Under the pieces are notes generated by a model that made no database searches, had not been told where the DNA came from, and saw only the letters and a list, made by a program, of their open reading frames with translations. A stretch of DNA of 64,000 bases, from assembly GCA_030265685.1 (NCBI GenBank), contig JAJDGO010000001.1, positions 1 through 64,000 on the forward strand, read 5' to 3'. A program made the translations under genes and the position numbers. Below are positions 10,029-18,334 of the stretch, in pieces; the stretch's first letter is position 1; every line of letters starts with the position of its first letter. Source of the stretch: Bacteroidales bacterium OttesenSCG-928-M11. Its GTDB lineage: Bacteria > Bacteroidota > Bacteroidia > Bacteroidales > Azobacteroidaceae.

Positions 10029-10583
10029 ATGAATCTTTACAACGAAGAAGAGACCCTGAGAAATATCCGAAGCAACGACCCGGCTAAACAGCATAAGGCA
10101 TTCGAACAGATTGTCAATTATTATGGAGAAAAGCTTTATTGGCAGATAAGAAAGATGGTACTCTCGCACAATGATACAAACGACATACTCCAAAATACTT
10201 ATATTAAGGCATGGATGAATATAAGTCTGTTTCGGGGAGAAGCCAAATTATCAACCTGGCTTTATAAGATCGCAATCAACGAATCAATTACGTTCTTAAA
10301 CAAACAACGAGCTCTCCATAATATTTCTATGGACAACGAAGATGTTTTTTTAGCCGAGAAACTCGAATCCGATTCTTATTTCGACGGAGACGAAGCTCAA
10401 CTAAAACTACAAAAAGCAATCCTAACTTTGCCCGAAAAACAACGATTAGTTTTTAATATGCGGTATTTTGACGAAATACCTTACGACGAAATGTCGGAGA
10501 TAATGGGAACTTCGGTGGGTGCATTAAAAGCCTCGTACCATCATGCAGTAAAAAAAATAGAAAATTTCCTGCAAAAGGATTAA
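10029..10583 (+). CDS. ECF-type RNA polymerase sigma factor
   Basis: sigma2 NDTNDILQNTYIKAWMNISLFRGEAKLSTWLYKIAINE; sigma4 LPEKQRLVFNMRYFDEIPYDEMSEIMGTSVGALKASYHHAVKKIE. Confidence 0.93.
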   Translation: MNLYNEEETLRNIRSNDPAKQHKAFEQIVNYYGEKLYWQIRKMVLSHNDTNDILQNTYIKAWMNISLFRGEAKLSTWLYKIAINESITFLNKQRALHNISMDNEDVFLAEKLESDSYFDGDEAQLKLQKAILTLPEKQRLVFNMRYFDEIPYDEMSEIMGTSVGALKASYHHAVKKIENFLQKD

Positions 10584-10630
10584 ACCTTTTAATAATAAAT
10601 AAGTCTACTCTATACACAAAAAAGATAACC

Positions 10631-11023
10631 ATGACAAAAAAATCAAGTCAATTGGATCAAATAAGCCGAGAAAATCCATTTAAAGTTCCCGAAGGATATT
10701 TTGAAGGATTATCTACGCAAATATTATCAAATCTTCCGGAAAGAGAAGAAGAAACAAAAGTGGTAAGTCTATGGGAAAGAATAAAACCTTGGACTTATAT
10801 GGCAGCCATGTTTATCGGAATAGCATTGATGGTAAAAGTATTTGTCGGGACATCTCCTGAGAAAAGTTCCGGCAACATATTAAATCTATCATCGTCTGCC
10901 GACATAGAAGAATTTTATAATTACTACGAAGAGCAATCAATTCGCAACGAATATCGCGAAACAATCTATTCTGATAGCTTTACTACCGAAGAAGAAAAAG
11001 AAGAAAATTACAATTATTTTTAA
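10631..11023 (+). CDS. Single-TM protein, candidate anti-sigma factor
   Basis: Directly downstream of ECF sigma; N-terminal cytoplasmic region, TM WTYMAAMFIGIALMVKVFV. Confidence 0.5.
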   Translation: MTKKSSQLDQISRENPFKVPEGYFEGLSTQILSNLPEREEETKVVSLWERIKPWTYMAAMFIGIALMVKVFVGTSPEKSSGNILNLSSSADIEEFYNYYEEQSIRNEYRETIYSDSFTTEEEKEENYNYF

Positions 11024-11037
11024 TTCAATATAAAAAG

Positions 11038-11511
11038 ATGAAGAAAGTATTATTATTTTCCGTTTTATTCATATTCACAACTTTAAGTTCGAACGCTTTT
11101 GCACAGAACGACTCGGACAACAAAAGAAAAGAAAGTTTTGAAAAGTTCAAGAAAGAACGAAGAGATTACATCGTAAAAGAAGTCGGTTTGACCGAAGATG
11201 AAGCAGAAACTTTCCTCCCTCTTTGCGACGAGTTGCAAATAAAAAAGTTTGAAGCCGGGAAAGATTTACGAGAAATGCGACACAAAATCCGCGAAAACTC
11301 GAGAAATGGAAATAAAACAACCGAAGCGGAATACGAAAAATTAGTCAAATTAAATGCATCCGTAAAAGTAAAAGAAGCAGAATTGGAAAAAGAATACATA
11401 GATAAATTCCTAACTGTTGTTTCGTCCGAAAAAGTTTACCGCTATCAACGAGCCGAACAAGAATTTGCTCGCAAAATGGTAGAACAACGAAGCCATAAAG
11501 ATAGAAGATAA
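11038..11511 (+). CDS. Periplasmic Spy/CpxP-like protein
   Basis: Signal peptide MKKVLLFSVLFIFTTLSSNAFAQ; ~130-aa charged helical mature domain (VGLTEDEAETFLPLCDELQ). Confidence 0.6.
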   Translation: MKKVLLFSVLFIFTTLSSNAFAQNDSDNKRKESFEKFKKERRDYIVKEVGLTEDEAETFLPLCDELQIKKFEAGKDLREMRHKIRENSRNGNKTTEAEYEKLVKLNASVKVKEAELEKEYIDKFLTVVSSEKVYRYQRAEQEFARKMVEQRSHKDRR

Positions 11512-11540
11512 AAAACAAAAGATAATCAATATTTATCAAG

Positions 11541-11575
11541 GAAGCGTTTCGTTCGAGACGCTTCTTTTTTTATCT
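11541..11575 (+). terminator. Rho-independent terminator
   Basis: GAAGCGTTTCG TT CGAGACGCTTC TTTTTTT. Confidence 0.85.
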
Positions 11576-11644
11576 AAACAAACTTCGACGAAGAAAAATC
11601 AATCAATATTCGAATCGCCGGAGAAAGATACCGGAACTTCGATG

Positions 11645-11727
11645 AAGTTATAGTAAAACTTAGGCAAAGTTGTAGTAGAACTTGAGCAAAGTTATTGTAG
11701 AACTTGAGCGAAGTTATAGTAAAACTT
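11645..11727. repeat. Family A 22-bp tandem repeat, 4 units
   Basis: Units at 11645, 11667, 11689, 11711: AAGTTATAGTAAAACTT / AAGTTGTAGTAGAACTT / AAGTTATTGTAGAACTT / AAGTTATAGTAAAACTT with 5-bp linkers. Confidence 0.9.
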
Positions 11728-11763
11728 CGGAGCAGACTCAAAGACAAACGAAATAAAACAAAA

Positions 11764-11793
11764 TTGGGCTGATAGTTTATTCTATCAGCCCAA
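11764..11793 (-). terminator. Terminator of the 11813..12256 gene
   Basis: TTGGGCTGATAG-TTTATT-CTATCAGCCCAA, T-rich on minus side. Confidence 0.7.
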
Positions 11794-11812
11794 TCATTTA
11801 TAGAAACTTTAT

Positions 11813-12256
11813 TTACTTCGTAAACTTCACAACGAATTGATATTCGGTATACATCGGATCAAAATTCGTATTATGGTCGTCCATTTTCAAAATAAAAGTG
11901 ATATATCCCGGTTCGAACTCAACAGTTAGATGTTCTTCCCATTTATAATCGCCATCAACATAGAAATCGCTGAAAGGTAAAGCGCTTAAAATACTTACTC
12001 CGTTCAAAGAATAGTAAAAATAACCGATCAACATACCGTCGTTTATCACTTTCCTTGTCAATTGCGCCTCCGGGAAAGTACAATATAAATAGGATCCCGA
12101 ATCATCATAACCCGTTTCCCACATACTATTTTTAACAGTAAATACTTCGCTGTAAATCTCTACAGTTTCAGTAATAAAATAATCTTCATAATACTTTTCT
12201 GTAGTACATGCAGAAAACACTACAGCCATCAATAGAAATAAAAATACTTTCTTCAT
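11813..12256 (-). CDS. Hypothetical lipoprotein
   Basis: MKKVFLFLLMAVVFSACTTEK lipobox. Confidence 0.7.
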   Translation of the reverse strand: MKKVFLFLLMAVVFSACTTEKYYEDYFITETVEIYSEVFTVKNSMWETGYDDSGSYLYCTFPEAQLTRKVINDGMLIGYFYYSLNGVSILSALPFSDFYVDGDYKWEEHLTVEFEPGYITFILKMDDHNTNFDPMYTEYQFVVKFTK

Positions 12257-12348
12257 ACTATCACTTTTTTTTAAGTTAATTTTATCATTATAATATAAAG
12301 TTAGAACAAGACGAGCGTCGAATGGTTTAAATTGTCTGTTCTACTTTT

Positions 12349-13839
12349 TCAATTTTGTTTTGGTGCATTTTTCAATATAGTTATCAAATAGTTCCAAAAC
12401 TTCTCAACTGAAGGGATGTTAACCTTTTCGTCGGGAGAATGAGGAAATTTAATTGTCGGCCCAAAAGACACTGCGTCCAACTTCAAGTCGGGAACATTCG
12501 ACATAATAATTCCACATTCCAAACCGGCATGAATAATTTCAATTTTTAAGTCTTCTCCTTCTAAATCTTTATAGATCTTCTCCATAGCCGGAACAATCTT
12601 TGTGTTCGGATCTGGGTCCCAACCCGGATAGCCATTGCTTGTTTCTACAAAATCGGCCATTGCCAATTTGAATAAACTTTCTTCGCTGCTGCAAAGAGCT
12701 TCTTTTTTGCTCTGAGAACTACTTCGAGCCAAGAATCTTACCTCTGCCATGCTATCACATGTTTCGATTGTTGCCAAATTAATAGAGGTTTGAACAGCAG
12801 TAGTTACTTGCGGCGACATATTAATTATGTTATTCGGTGCCGCCATTATAGCATGAGTTAATCGTTCTTGAATCAAACGTGGTATTAATACCATATCTTT
12901 TTCGATTTCTACAAACTCGGCTTTGAAAGAAAGAGCGTTTATATCCTCTATTCCATCAAATTCTTCGCGGAAAATCTGCTCGTAACCGGCCACCATTGCT
13001 TTTACTTTTTCATAACGCTCTTGGCTATCTACTATAATAATAGCAAAAGCTTCGCGAGGAATAGCATTACGTAGCGAACCTCCTTTTACGGAAGACAAAC
13101 GAATATCATAAGTTTCCATTGCTTCTTTTAAGAAACGGAACATTAGTTTGTTTGCATTGGCGCGTCCTAAATGAATATCGACACCACTGTGTCCTCCTTT
13201 TAGTCCGGTTAAGGAAACTTTCATCGCCACATCTTCTTTCGGAACAAATGTTTCGTTCTGAAACTGGAAGCGAGCCGTAACATCTGCGCCTCCCGCACAA
13301 CCAATGTACACTTCTCCGTATTCTTCTCCATCCAAGTTTAACAATATCTTTCCGTTAATAAAGCCCGGACGGATAGCTAAAGCTCCAAACATGCCCGTTT
13401 CTTCGTCGGTTGTAAACAAAGCTTCAATAGGTCCGTGCTGAATATCTTTATCTTCCAAGATCGCCATCATAGCTGCTGCCCCAATACCATTATCTGCTCC
13501 CAAAGTTGTTCCTTTAGCTTTTACCCAATCACCATCAACGTAGGGCTGAATAGGATCTTTTTCAAAATCTATCCGAACATCGGAGTTGGCTTGAGGAACC
13601 ATATCTAAATGAGATTGTAAAACAATGGGCTGTATGGTTTCGCAACCCGGAGTAGCAGGCTTGCGAATGCATATGTTATTTGCAGAGTCACGCAGAGTTT
13701 CCAAACCTAATCGTTTTCCGAAATCTTCTACAAACTGAGTTATTTCTTCCTGGCATCCGGATGGATGAGGAATTTGAGTTAAATCAAAGAAATGCTTCCA
13801 AAGACTGGAAGGCTTTAGATTGACAAAAGGATTTTCCAT
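12349..13839 (-). CDS. pepD: Aminoacyl-histidine dipeptidase (PepD, M20 family)
   Basis: Start at MENPFVNLKPSSLWKHFFDLTQIPHPSG; LQSHLDMVPQ, GTTLGADNGIGAA, TTDEETGMFGA. Confidence 0.93.
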   Translation of the reverse strand: MENPFVNLKPSSLWKHFFDLTQIPHPSGCQEEITQFVEDFGKRLGLETLRDSANNICIRKPATPGCETIQPIVLQSHLDMVPQANSDVRIDFEKDPIQPYVDGDWVKAKGTTLGADNGIGAAAMMAILEDKDIQHGPIEALFTTDEETGMFGALAIRPGFINGKILLNLDGEEYGEVYIGCAGGADVTARFQFQNETFVPKEDVAMKVSLTGLKGGHSGVDIHLGRANANKLMFRFLKEAMETYDIRLSSVKGGSLRNAIPREAFAIIIVDSQERYEKVKAMVAGYEQIFREEFDGIEDINALSFKAEFVEIEKDMVLIPRLIQERLTHAIMAAPNNIINMSPQVTTAVQTSINLATIETCDSMAEVRFLARSSSQSKKEALCSSEESLFKLAMADFVETSNGYPGWDPDPNTKIVPAMEKIYKDLEGEDLKIEIIHAGLECGIIMSNVPDLKLDAVSFGPTIKFPHSPDEKVNIPSVEKFWNYLITILKNAPKQN

Positions 13840-14033
13840 GATATAAATATTTGAATAGTTGATTGAATAGAAACTATATTTTTTCACAAATATAAGAAAA
13901 AGGGCGATACTTGAGAAATAAGTTCTAATTTATTCACGCTATTCTATCATTTATACCGCACAATAAAGAAGATTGCGACGTACAAAAGAGAAGAAAACAA
14001 CAAGAAAGTATTCTTATTTTGAAGACAGCAGGA

Positions 14034-15041
14034 TTAAATCTTTGTTTGTTTCCGGTTTACGATAGGCAAAGCCAAAACCCCAAACAAACCAAAGGCTGCG
14101 GTAAATATTAATTGTTGAACGGTATGAACACAGAATGCAAAAGCACCGGCGTCGATCGAACTCAAACCAAAGCCCATTAAGACCGCAATAACCATTGCAT
14201 GCCAAGTTCCTATACTACCTTGTACGGGGATTCCTACTGCAACACTGCTCATTCCGAAAGCAATCAGACCACGATTCCAGCCCAAGTGTTCTGTAAAAGG
14301 AAAGGCATAGAAGCAAATATAAAAATAAAGATAGTAACCGAGCCAAATAAGAACAGTATAAAAAATAAACAAACGGCGCTCTTTCATTTGTCCGATCGTT
14401 TTAATTCCACTCCAAACATTCGACAAAGTTTCGGTTATTTTTCTCACAAAACCGTTATTCTTAAAGATTCGATAAAATATCCAAATGAAAACAACAACAG
14501 ATGCAAGTGCTACATAAAGCCAAACGGAAGAAAAGATATTATAAAATGCATCGAAAATATCAGGATGTTGTTCTAAGAAAGACTTAAAATAAGGGATATT
14601 CATAATGAATGAGGCAACAACAATCAAAAAGACAGACACTAAATCCGCTAAACGATCCGTAATCAGTGTTCCTAACAGTTTAGTAAATGGTATCTTTTCG
14701 TATTGTTTGATCATTGTACAGCGCCAAACTTCGCCCAAACGAGGAAAAACTAAATTAACTCCGTAATTACCTAAAACAGCATATATCAAATTAATCTTTC
14801 TGGGTTTATAACCAAGCGGACGAATCAACAAATCCCAACGATAAGCTCGAACAATATTAGCTAAAAGTCCGAAAGGTAAAGAAAGAGCAATGATCAACCA
14901 ATTTACATCTTGCTTCAAGATAGTCATGATTTCATTAAAGTCGAGAGTTCTAAATATCAAGACAAAGACCAAAATGCCGAAAACCAAAGGGATAATGGTT
15001 TTTAAGAGTTTCAAAGTAATTTCCTTTATTTGAGCGGACAT
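14034..15041 (-). CDS. Lysylphosphatidylglycerol synthase-type TM / UPF0104 flippase-like membrane protein
   Basis: Multiple TM helices; RAYRWDLLIRPLG ... NLVFPRLGEVWRC ... QGSIGTWHAMVIAVL pattern. Confidence 0.8.
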   Translation of the reverse strand: MSAQIKEITLKLLKTIIPLVFGILVFVLIFRTLDFNEIMTILKQDVNWLIIALSLPFGLLANIVRAYRWDLLIRPLGYKPRKINLIYAVLGNYGVNLVFPRLGEVWRCTMIKQYEKIPFTKLLGTLITDRLADLVSVFLIVVASFIMNIPYFKSFLEQHPDIFDAFYNIFSSVWLYVALASVVVFIWIFYRIFKNNGFVRKITETLSNVWSGIKTIGQMKERRLFIFYTVLIWLGYYLYFYICFYAFPFTEHLGWNRGLIAFGMSSVAVGIPVQGSIGTWHAMVIAVLMGFGLSSIDAGAFAFCVHTVQQLIFTAAFGLFGVLALPIVNRKQTKI

Positions 15042-15066
15042 ATGCTATGGGTTATTATTTTTTTAA

Positions 15067-15091
15067 TTACTTTTGCAAAGCGCAAAGGTAA
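15067..15091. promoter_or_regulatory. Overlapping face-to-face -7 elements for 14034..15041 (-) and rsmA (+)
   Basis: TTACTTTTGCAAAGCGCAAAGGTAA: TACTTTTG on +, TACCTTTG on -. Confidence 0.55.
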
Positions 15092-15130
15092 ATAATAATT
15101 CATTACTAAACATTAATAATTGCTTATTAA

Positions 15131-15910
15131 ATGCAATATCGCCGCGAAATACGTCCTAAAAAAACTCTTGGCCAACATTTTTTGAAAGATTTTTCAGTTG
15201 CAAAGAATACAGCCGATACTATTGAGATATTTCCGGAACTTCCCGTATTAGAAGTTGGTCCGGGAACAGGAGTTCTAACCCGTTATCTTTTAGAAAATAA
15301 CAGAAACTTAAAGGTAGTTGAAATAGATCAAGAATCAATCGCCCATCTCGAAAAACATTTTCCCGAATTAAATGAAGGAAGAATAGTAAATGGCGACTTT
15401 CTTCAACTGAACTTAGACGACCTCTTCCCCACCCCGTTTTGTGTTATCGGCAATTATCCTTATAATATCTCCAGCCAAATATTTTTTCGCGTATTGGATT
15501 ATAAAGATAAAATTCCATGTTGCGCCGGTATGTTACAAAAAGAAGTTGCCGAACGATTGGCTTCAAAGCCCGGAAAGAAAGCTTACGGAATTATTACTGT
15601 CTTGCTGAACGTTTGGTACGACATAGAATACTTATTTACCGTCGGACCGGAAGTATTTGATCCGCCCCCCAAAGTACAATCGGCCGTTATTCGTATGACT
15701 CGCAATCAGCGAACAACAATGGAATGTGATGAAACATTGTTCAAAACGGTAGTAAAAACAGCATTTAATCAACGAAGAAAAACAATGCGAAACTCACTTC
15801 GTTCTATGATTGGGAAAGAATCCGAATTATTAAAAAATTCGATCTTTGATAAACGACCCGAGCAATTAAGTGTTGAAGAATTTATAGAGTTGACTCTTCT
15901 GCTACAATAA
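15131..15910 (+). CDS. rsmA: 16S rRNA (adenine1518-N6/adenine1519-N6)-dimethyltransferase
   Basis: RPKKTLGQHFLKD, LEVGPGTGVLT, GNYPYNISSQI. Confidence 0.96.
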   Translation: MQYRREIRPKKTLGQHFLKDFSVAKNTADTIEIFPELPVLEVGPGTGVLTRYLLENNRNLKVVEIDQESIAHLEKHFPELNEGRIVNGDFLQLNLDDLFPTPFCVIGNYPYNISSQIFFRVLDYKDKIPCCAGMLQKEVAERLASKPGKKAYGIITVLLNVWYDIEYLFTVGPEVFDPPPKVQSAVIRMTRNQRTTMECDETLFKTVVKTAFNQRRKTMRNSLRSMIGKESELLKNSIFDKRPEQLSVEEFIELTLLLQ

Positions 15911-16039
15911 AAGATTAATAAACTTGGGATATTTCCTTTTTTATTTGTACTTTTGTTCGATTGTTCAGATAGAGGGCTCCGGTCTCTATTAAAATCACTG
16001 AGATAGATAGCAGATTTGCATACCATTAAAAAAGAAAGT

Positions 16040-16981
16040 ATGTCAGAATTCAGACTCTTTTACCGGAAAGACGGCTCGATAAAGATTAGCCGAAGTTTAG
16101 AAATTCTAAAAAAAATACCAACCGAAGACTTCCTTTGGATTGACCTTAACAATGTAGATGAAGAAGTAGAATCTCAATTAGAAGATTTCCTTAAAATATA
16201 TATTCAAGAAGAAGAAGAGATGATCGAAATCGAAACTTCTTCTCGTTATATCGAAACTACAGACACATTAGTTATTAATGCCAACTTCTTAACAGACACA
16301 TACGATAGAAATCCCGTATCGTTTATCTTAAAGAATAATATTTTGGTTTCTGTTCGGAGTAATGATTTGAGTTCATTTACCGAAGCTACTAAAAAAATAT
16401 TTGCTAATCCTCACAACTACCCAACCGGTTATCATGTCTTCTTGCTTTTGTTCGAAACAAGAATTGAATTCGACGCAGATATGATTGAGGACATAACCTT
16501 GAGGATTACTAATCTTTCGAATACAATTCAGAACGCAGGCGACGAAGCTCTTTTAGAAATAAAGAACTTACAGGAAAAGACGATGATGTTTCGAGAAAAT
16601 ATCATAGATAAACAACGCGCCGTGTCAAATATGATTAGAAGCAGCCTCGTTCCGCAAGATATACAACCCAAGTTAACCATCTTAATCAAAGACATCAATT
16701 CACTGTTGGAGCATATTCGGTTTAGTTTCGACAGATTGGACTATCTACAAGATACTTTCTTGGGGTTATTGAATATCGAACAAAATAAAATCATCAAGAT
16801 ATTTACCATTGTCTCCGTTATCTTTATGCCTCCCACATTAATTGCCAGTGTATATGGGATGAATTTTGATGCAATGCCGGAATGGGATTGGGGAATTTGG
16901 GGTTATGTATTTGCTTTAAGCCTCATGTTAATTTCATCTTTGGCTATCTTATTCTTCTTTAAGAAAAAGAAATATCTGTAA
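16040..16981 (+). CDS. CorA-family Mg2+/Co2+ transporter
   Basis: C-terminal YGMNFDAMPEWDWGIWGYVFAL (GMN motif) and two TM helices. Confidence 0.9.
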   Translation: MSEFRLFYRKDGSIKISRSLEILKKIPTEDFLWIDLNNVDEEVESQLEDFLKIYIQEEEEMIEIETSSRYIETTDTLVINANFLTDTYDRNPVSFILKNNILVSVRSNDLSSFTEATKKIFANPHNYPTGYHVFLLLFETRIEFDADMIEDITLRITNLSNTIQNAGDEALLEIKNLQEKTMMFRENIIDKQRAVSNMIRSSLVPQDIQPKLTILIKDINSLLEHIRFSFDRLDYLQDTFLGLLNIEQNKIIKIFTIVSVIFMPPTLIASVYGMNFDAMPEWDWGIWGYVFALSLMLISSLAILFFFKKKKYL

Positions 16982-17023
16982 CAACTCTCTTTTTTTTAGA
17001 TAATCATTAAAATATAAAGAACC

Positions 17024-18142
17024 ATGAAAAAAAGTATTTCATTTATTATAGCTATTAGTTTACTATTTACTTTATCTTGCAAAAAAGAATCAGCAGTAGT
17101 ACTTACTGATTCCGGATTGAACCCAATTTTATTTCAATCAATAAATAGCGATGGGAAGAAAAGTGATCTATTTGTACTGAAGAATAAAAACGGGATGGAA
17201 ATTTGCGTCACTAATATCGGAATGCGTATTGTATCTCTTATGGTACCAGATAAAAATGGAGAAAAGAAAGATATTGTATTAGGATTTGACAGATTAGAAC
17301 AATATGAAAATTCGGACAATTATTTCGGTGCAGTTACCGGACGTTATACAAATAGAATAGCTAATGCCAAATTTGTATTAGATAGAGTAAGCTATGAATT
17401 AAGAAAAAAATTCGATGATCCAAACTCACTACACGGAGGTCCTAATGGATTCCACACACAATATTTCACAATAACACAAGAAAACGAAACAGAAATAAAA
17501 GGAAATTATTTCTCTAAGAATAAAGAAGAAGGTTTTCCGGGAGATTTAAGCATTACGGTTACATATAAACTTGCCGACGATAACACTTTATCTATTCATT
17601 ACGAAGCAGAAACCAATATGCCTACGGTTTTCAACCCTAGTAATCACTCTTACTTTAATTTATCCGGCGATCTTAGTCAATCTGTTCTCGACCATCAAAT
17701 CTATATCAATGCAAGTACTTATACTCCATTAAATGAAAATATGATTCCGACAGGAGAGTTTAAGGATATAAAAGATACTTGTTTTGACTTTACTCAGGCA
17801 AAAACACTTGAAAGTGGAATTGCCGAATGTGGAAATTACGATCTAAACTACGTTCTTGGTAGCGAAGGAGATATAAGTGTACTTGCCGCAAAAGCATTTA
17901 GTCCAACTTCCGGTATAACAATGGAGGTATATACTACCGAACCGGGCATTCAATTATATACACCCGAAGACCTTCAGGTAACAGGAAAGAAAGGTATAGT
18001 ATATAAAGGGAATAATTCTTTTTGTTTAGAAACGCAACACTATCCCGATTCTCCTAATCAACCAAACTTCCCTACAACAGTACTTAGACCAGGCGAGCCG
18101 TTTTCTACTACTACTATCTATAAATTTAGCACAAATAAATAA
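17024..18142 (+). CDS. galM: Aldose 1-epimerase (lipoprotein form)
   Basis: GAVTGRYTNRIANAKF, NPSNHSYFNLSG, lipobox TLSCKKE. Confidence 0.93.
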   Translation: MKKSISFIIAISLLFTLSCKKESAVVLTDSGLNPILFQSINSDGKKSDLFVLKNKNGMEICVTNIGMRIVSLMVPDKNGEKKDIVLGFDRLEQYENSDNYFGAVTGRYTNRIANAKFVLDRVSYELRKKFDDPNSLHGGPNGFHTQYFTITQENETEIKGNYFSKNKEEGFPGDLSITVTYKLADDNTLSIHYEAETNMPTVFNPSNHSYFNLSGDLSQSVLDHQIYINASTYTPLNENMIPTGEFKDIKDTCFDFTQAKTLESGIAECGNYDLNYVLGSEGDISVLAAKAFSPTSGITMEVYTTEPGIQLYTPEDLQVTGKKGIVYKGNNSFCLETQHYPDSPNQPNFPTTVLRPGEPFSTTTIYKFSTNK

Positions 18143-18334
18143 ATGGACGCTGTAGCTTGGAAGCAAATAATCTCTCTTGGAGCCGTAGTTATACTTATGT
18201 ACTTTGCTCTTCGTATAATGAAAAAAGTACAAGATCCTCCAAAAGAGCAAGAAGAATGGGAAGATGAAGTGGAGTCGGAAAACGAATTCGAAAAAGACGA
18301 GACTGAAGAAGAATTGAAAGAAAATAAAGAATGA
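18143..18334 (+). CDS. Small membrane protein with acidic tail, hypothetical
   Basis: 63-aa ORF tightly between galM and murF-alr; one TM helix. Confidence 0.6.
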   Translation: MDAVAWKQIISLGAVVILMYFALRIMKKVQDPPKEQEEWEDEVESENEFEKDETEEELKENKE

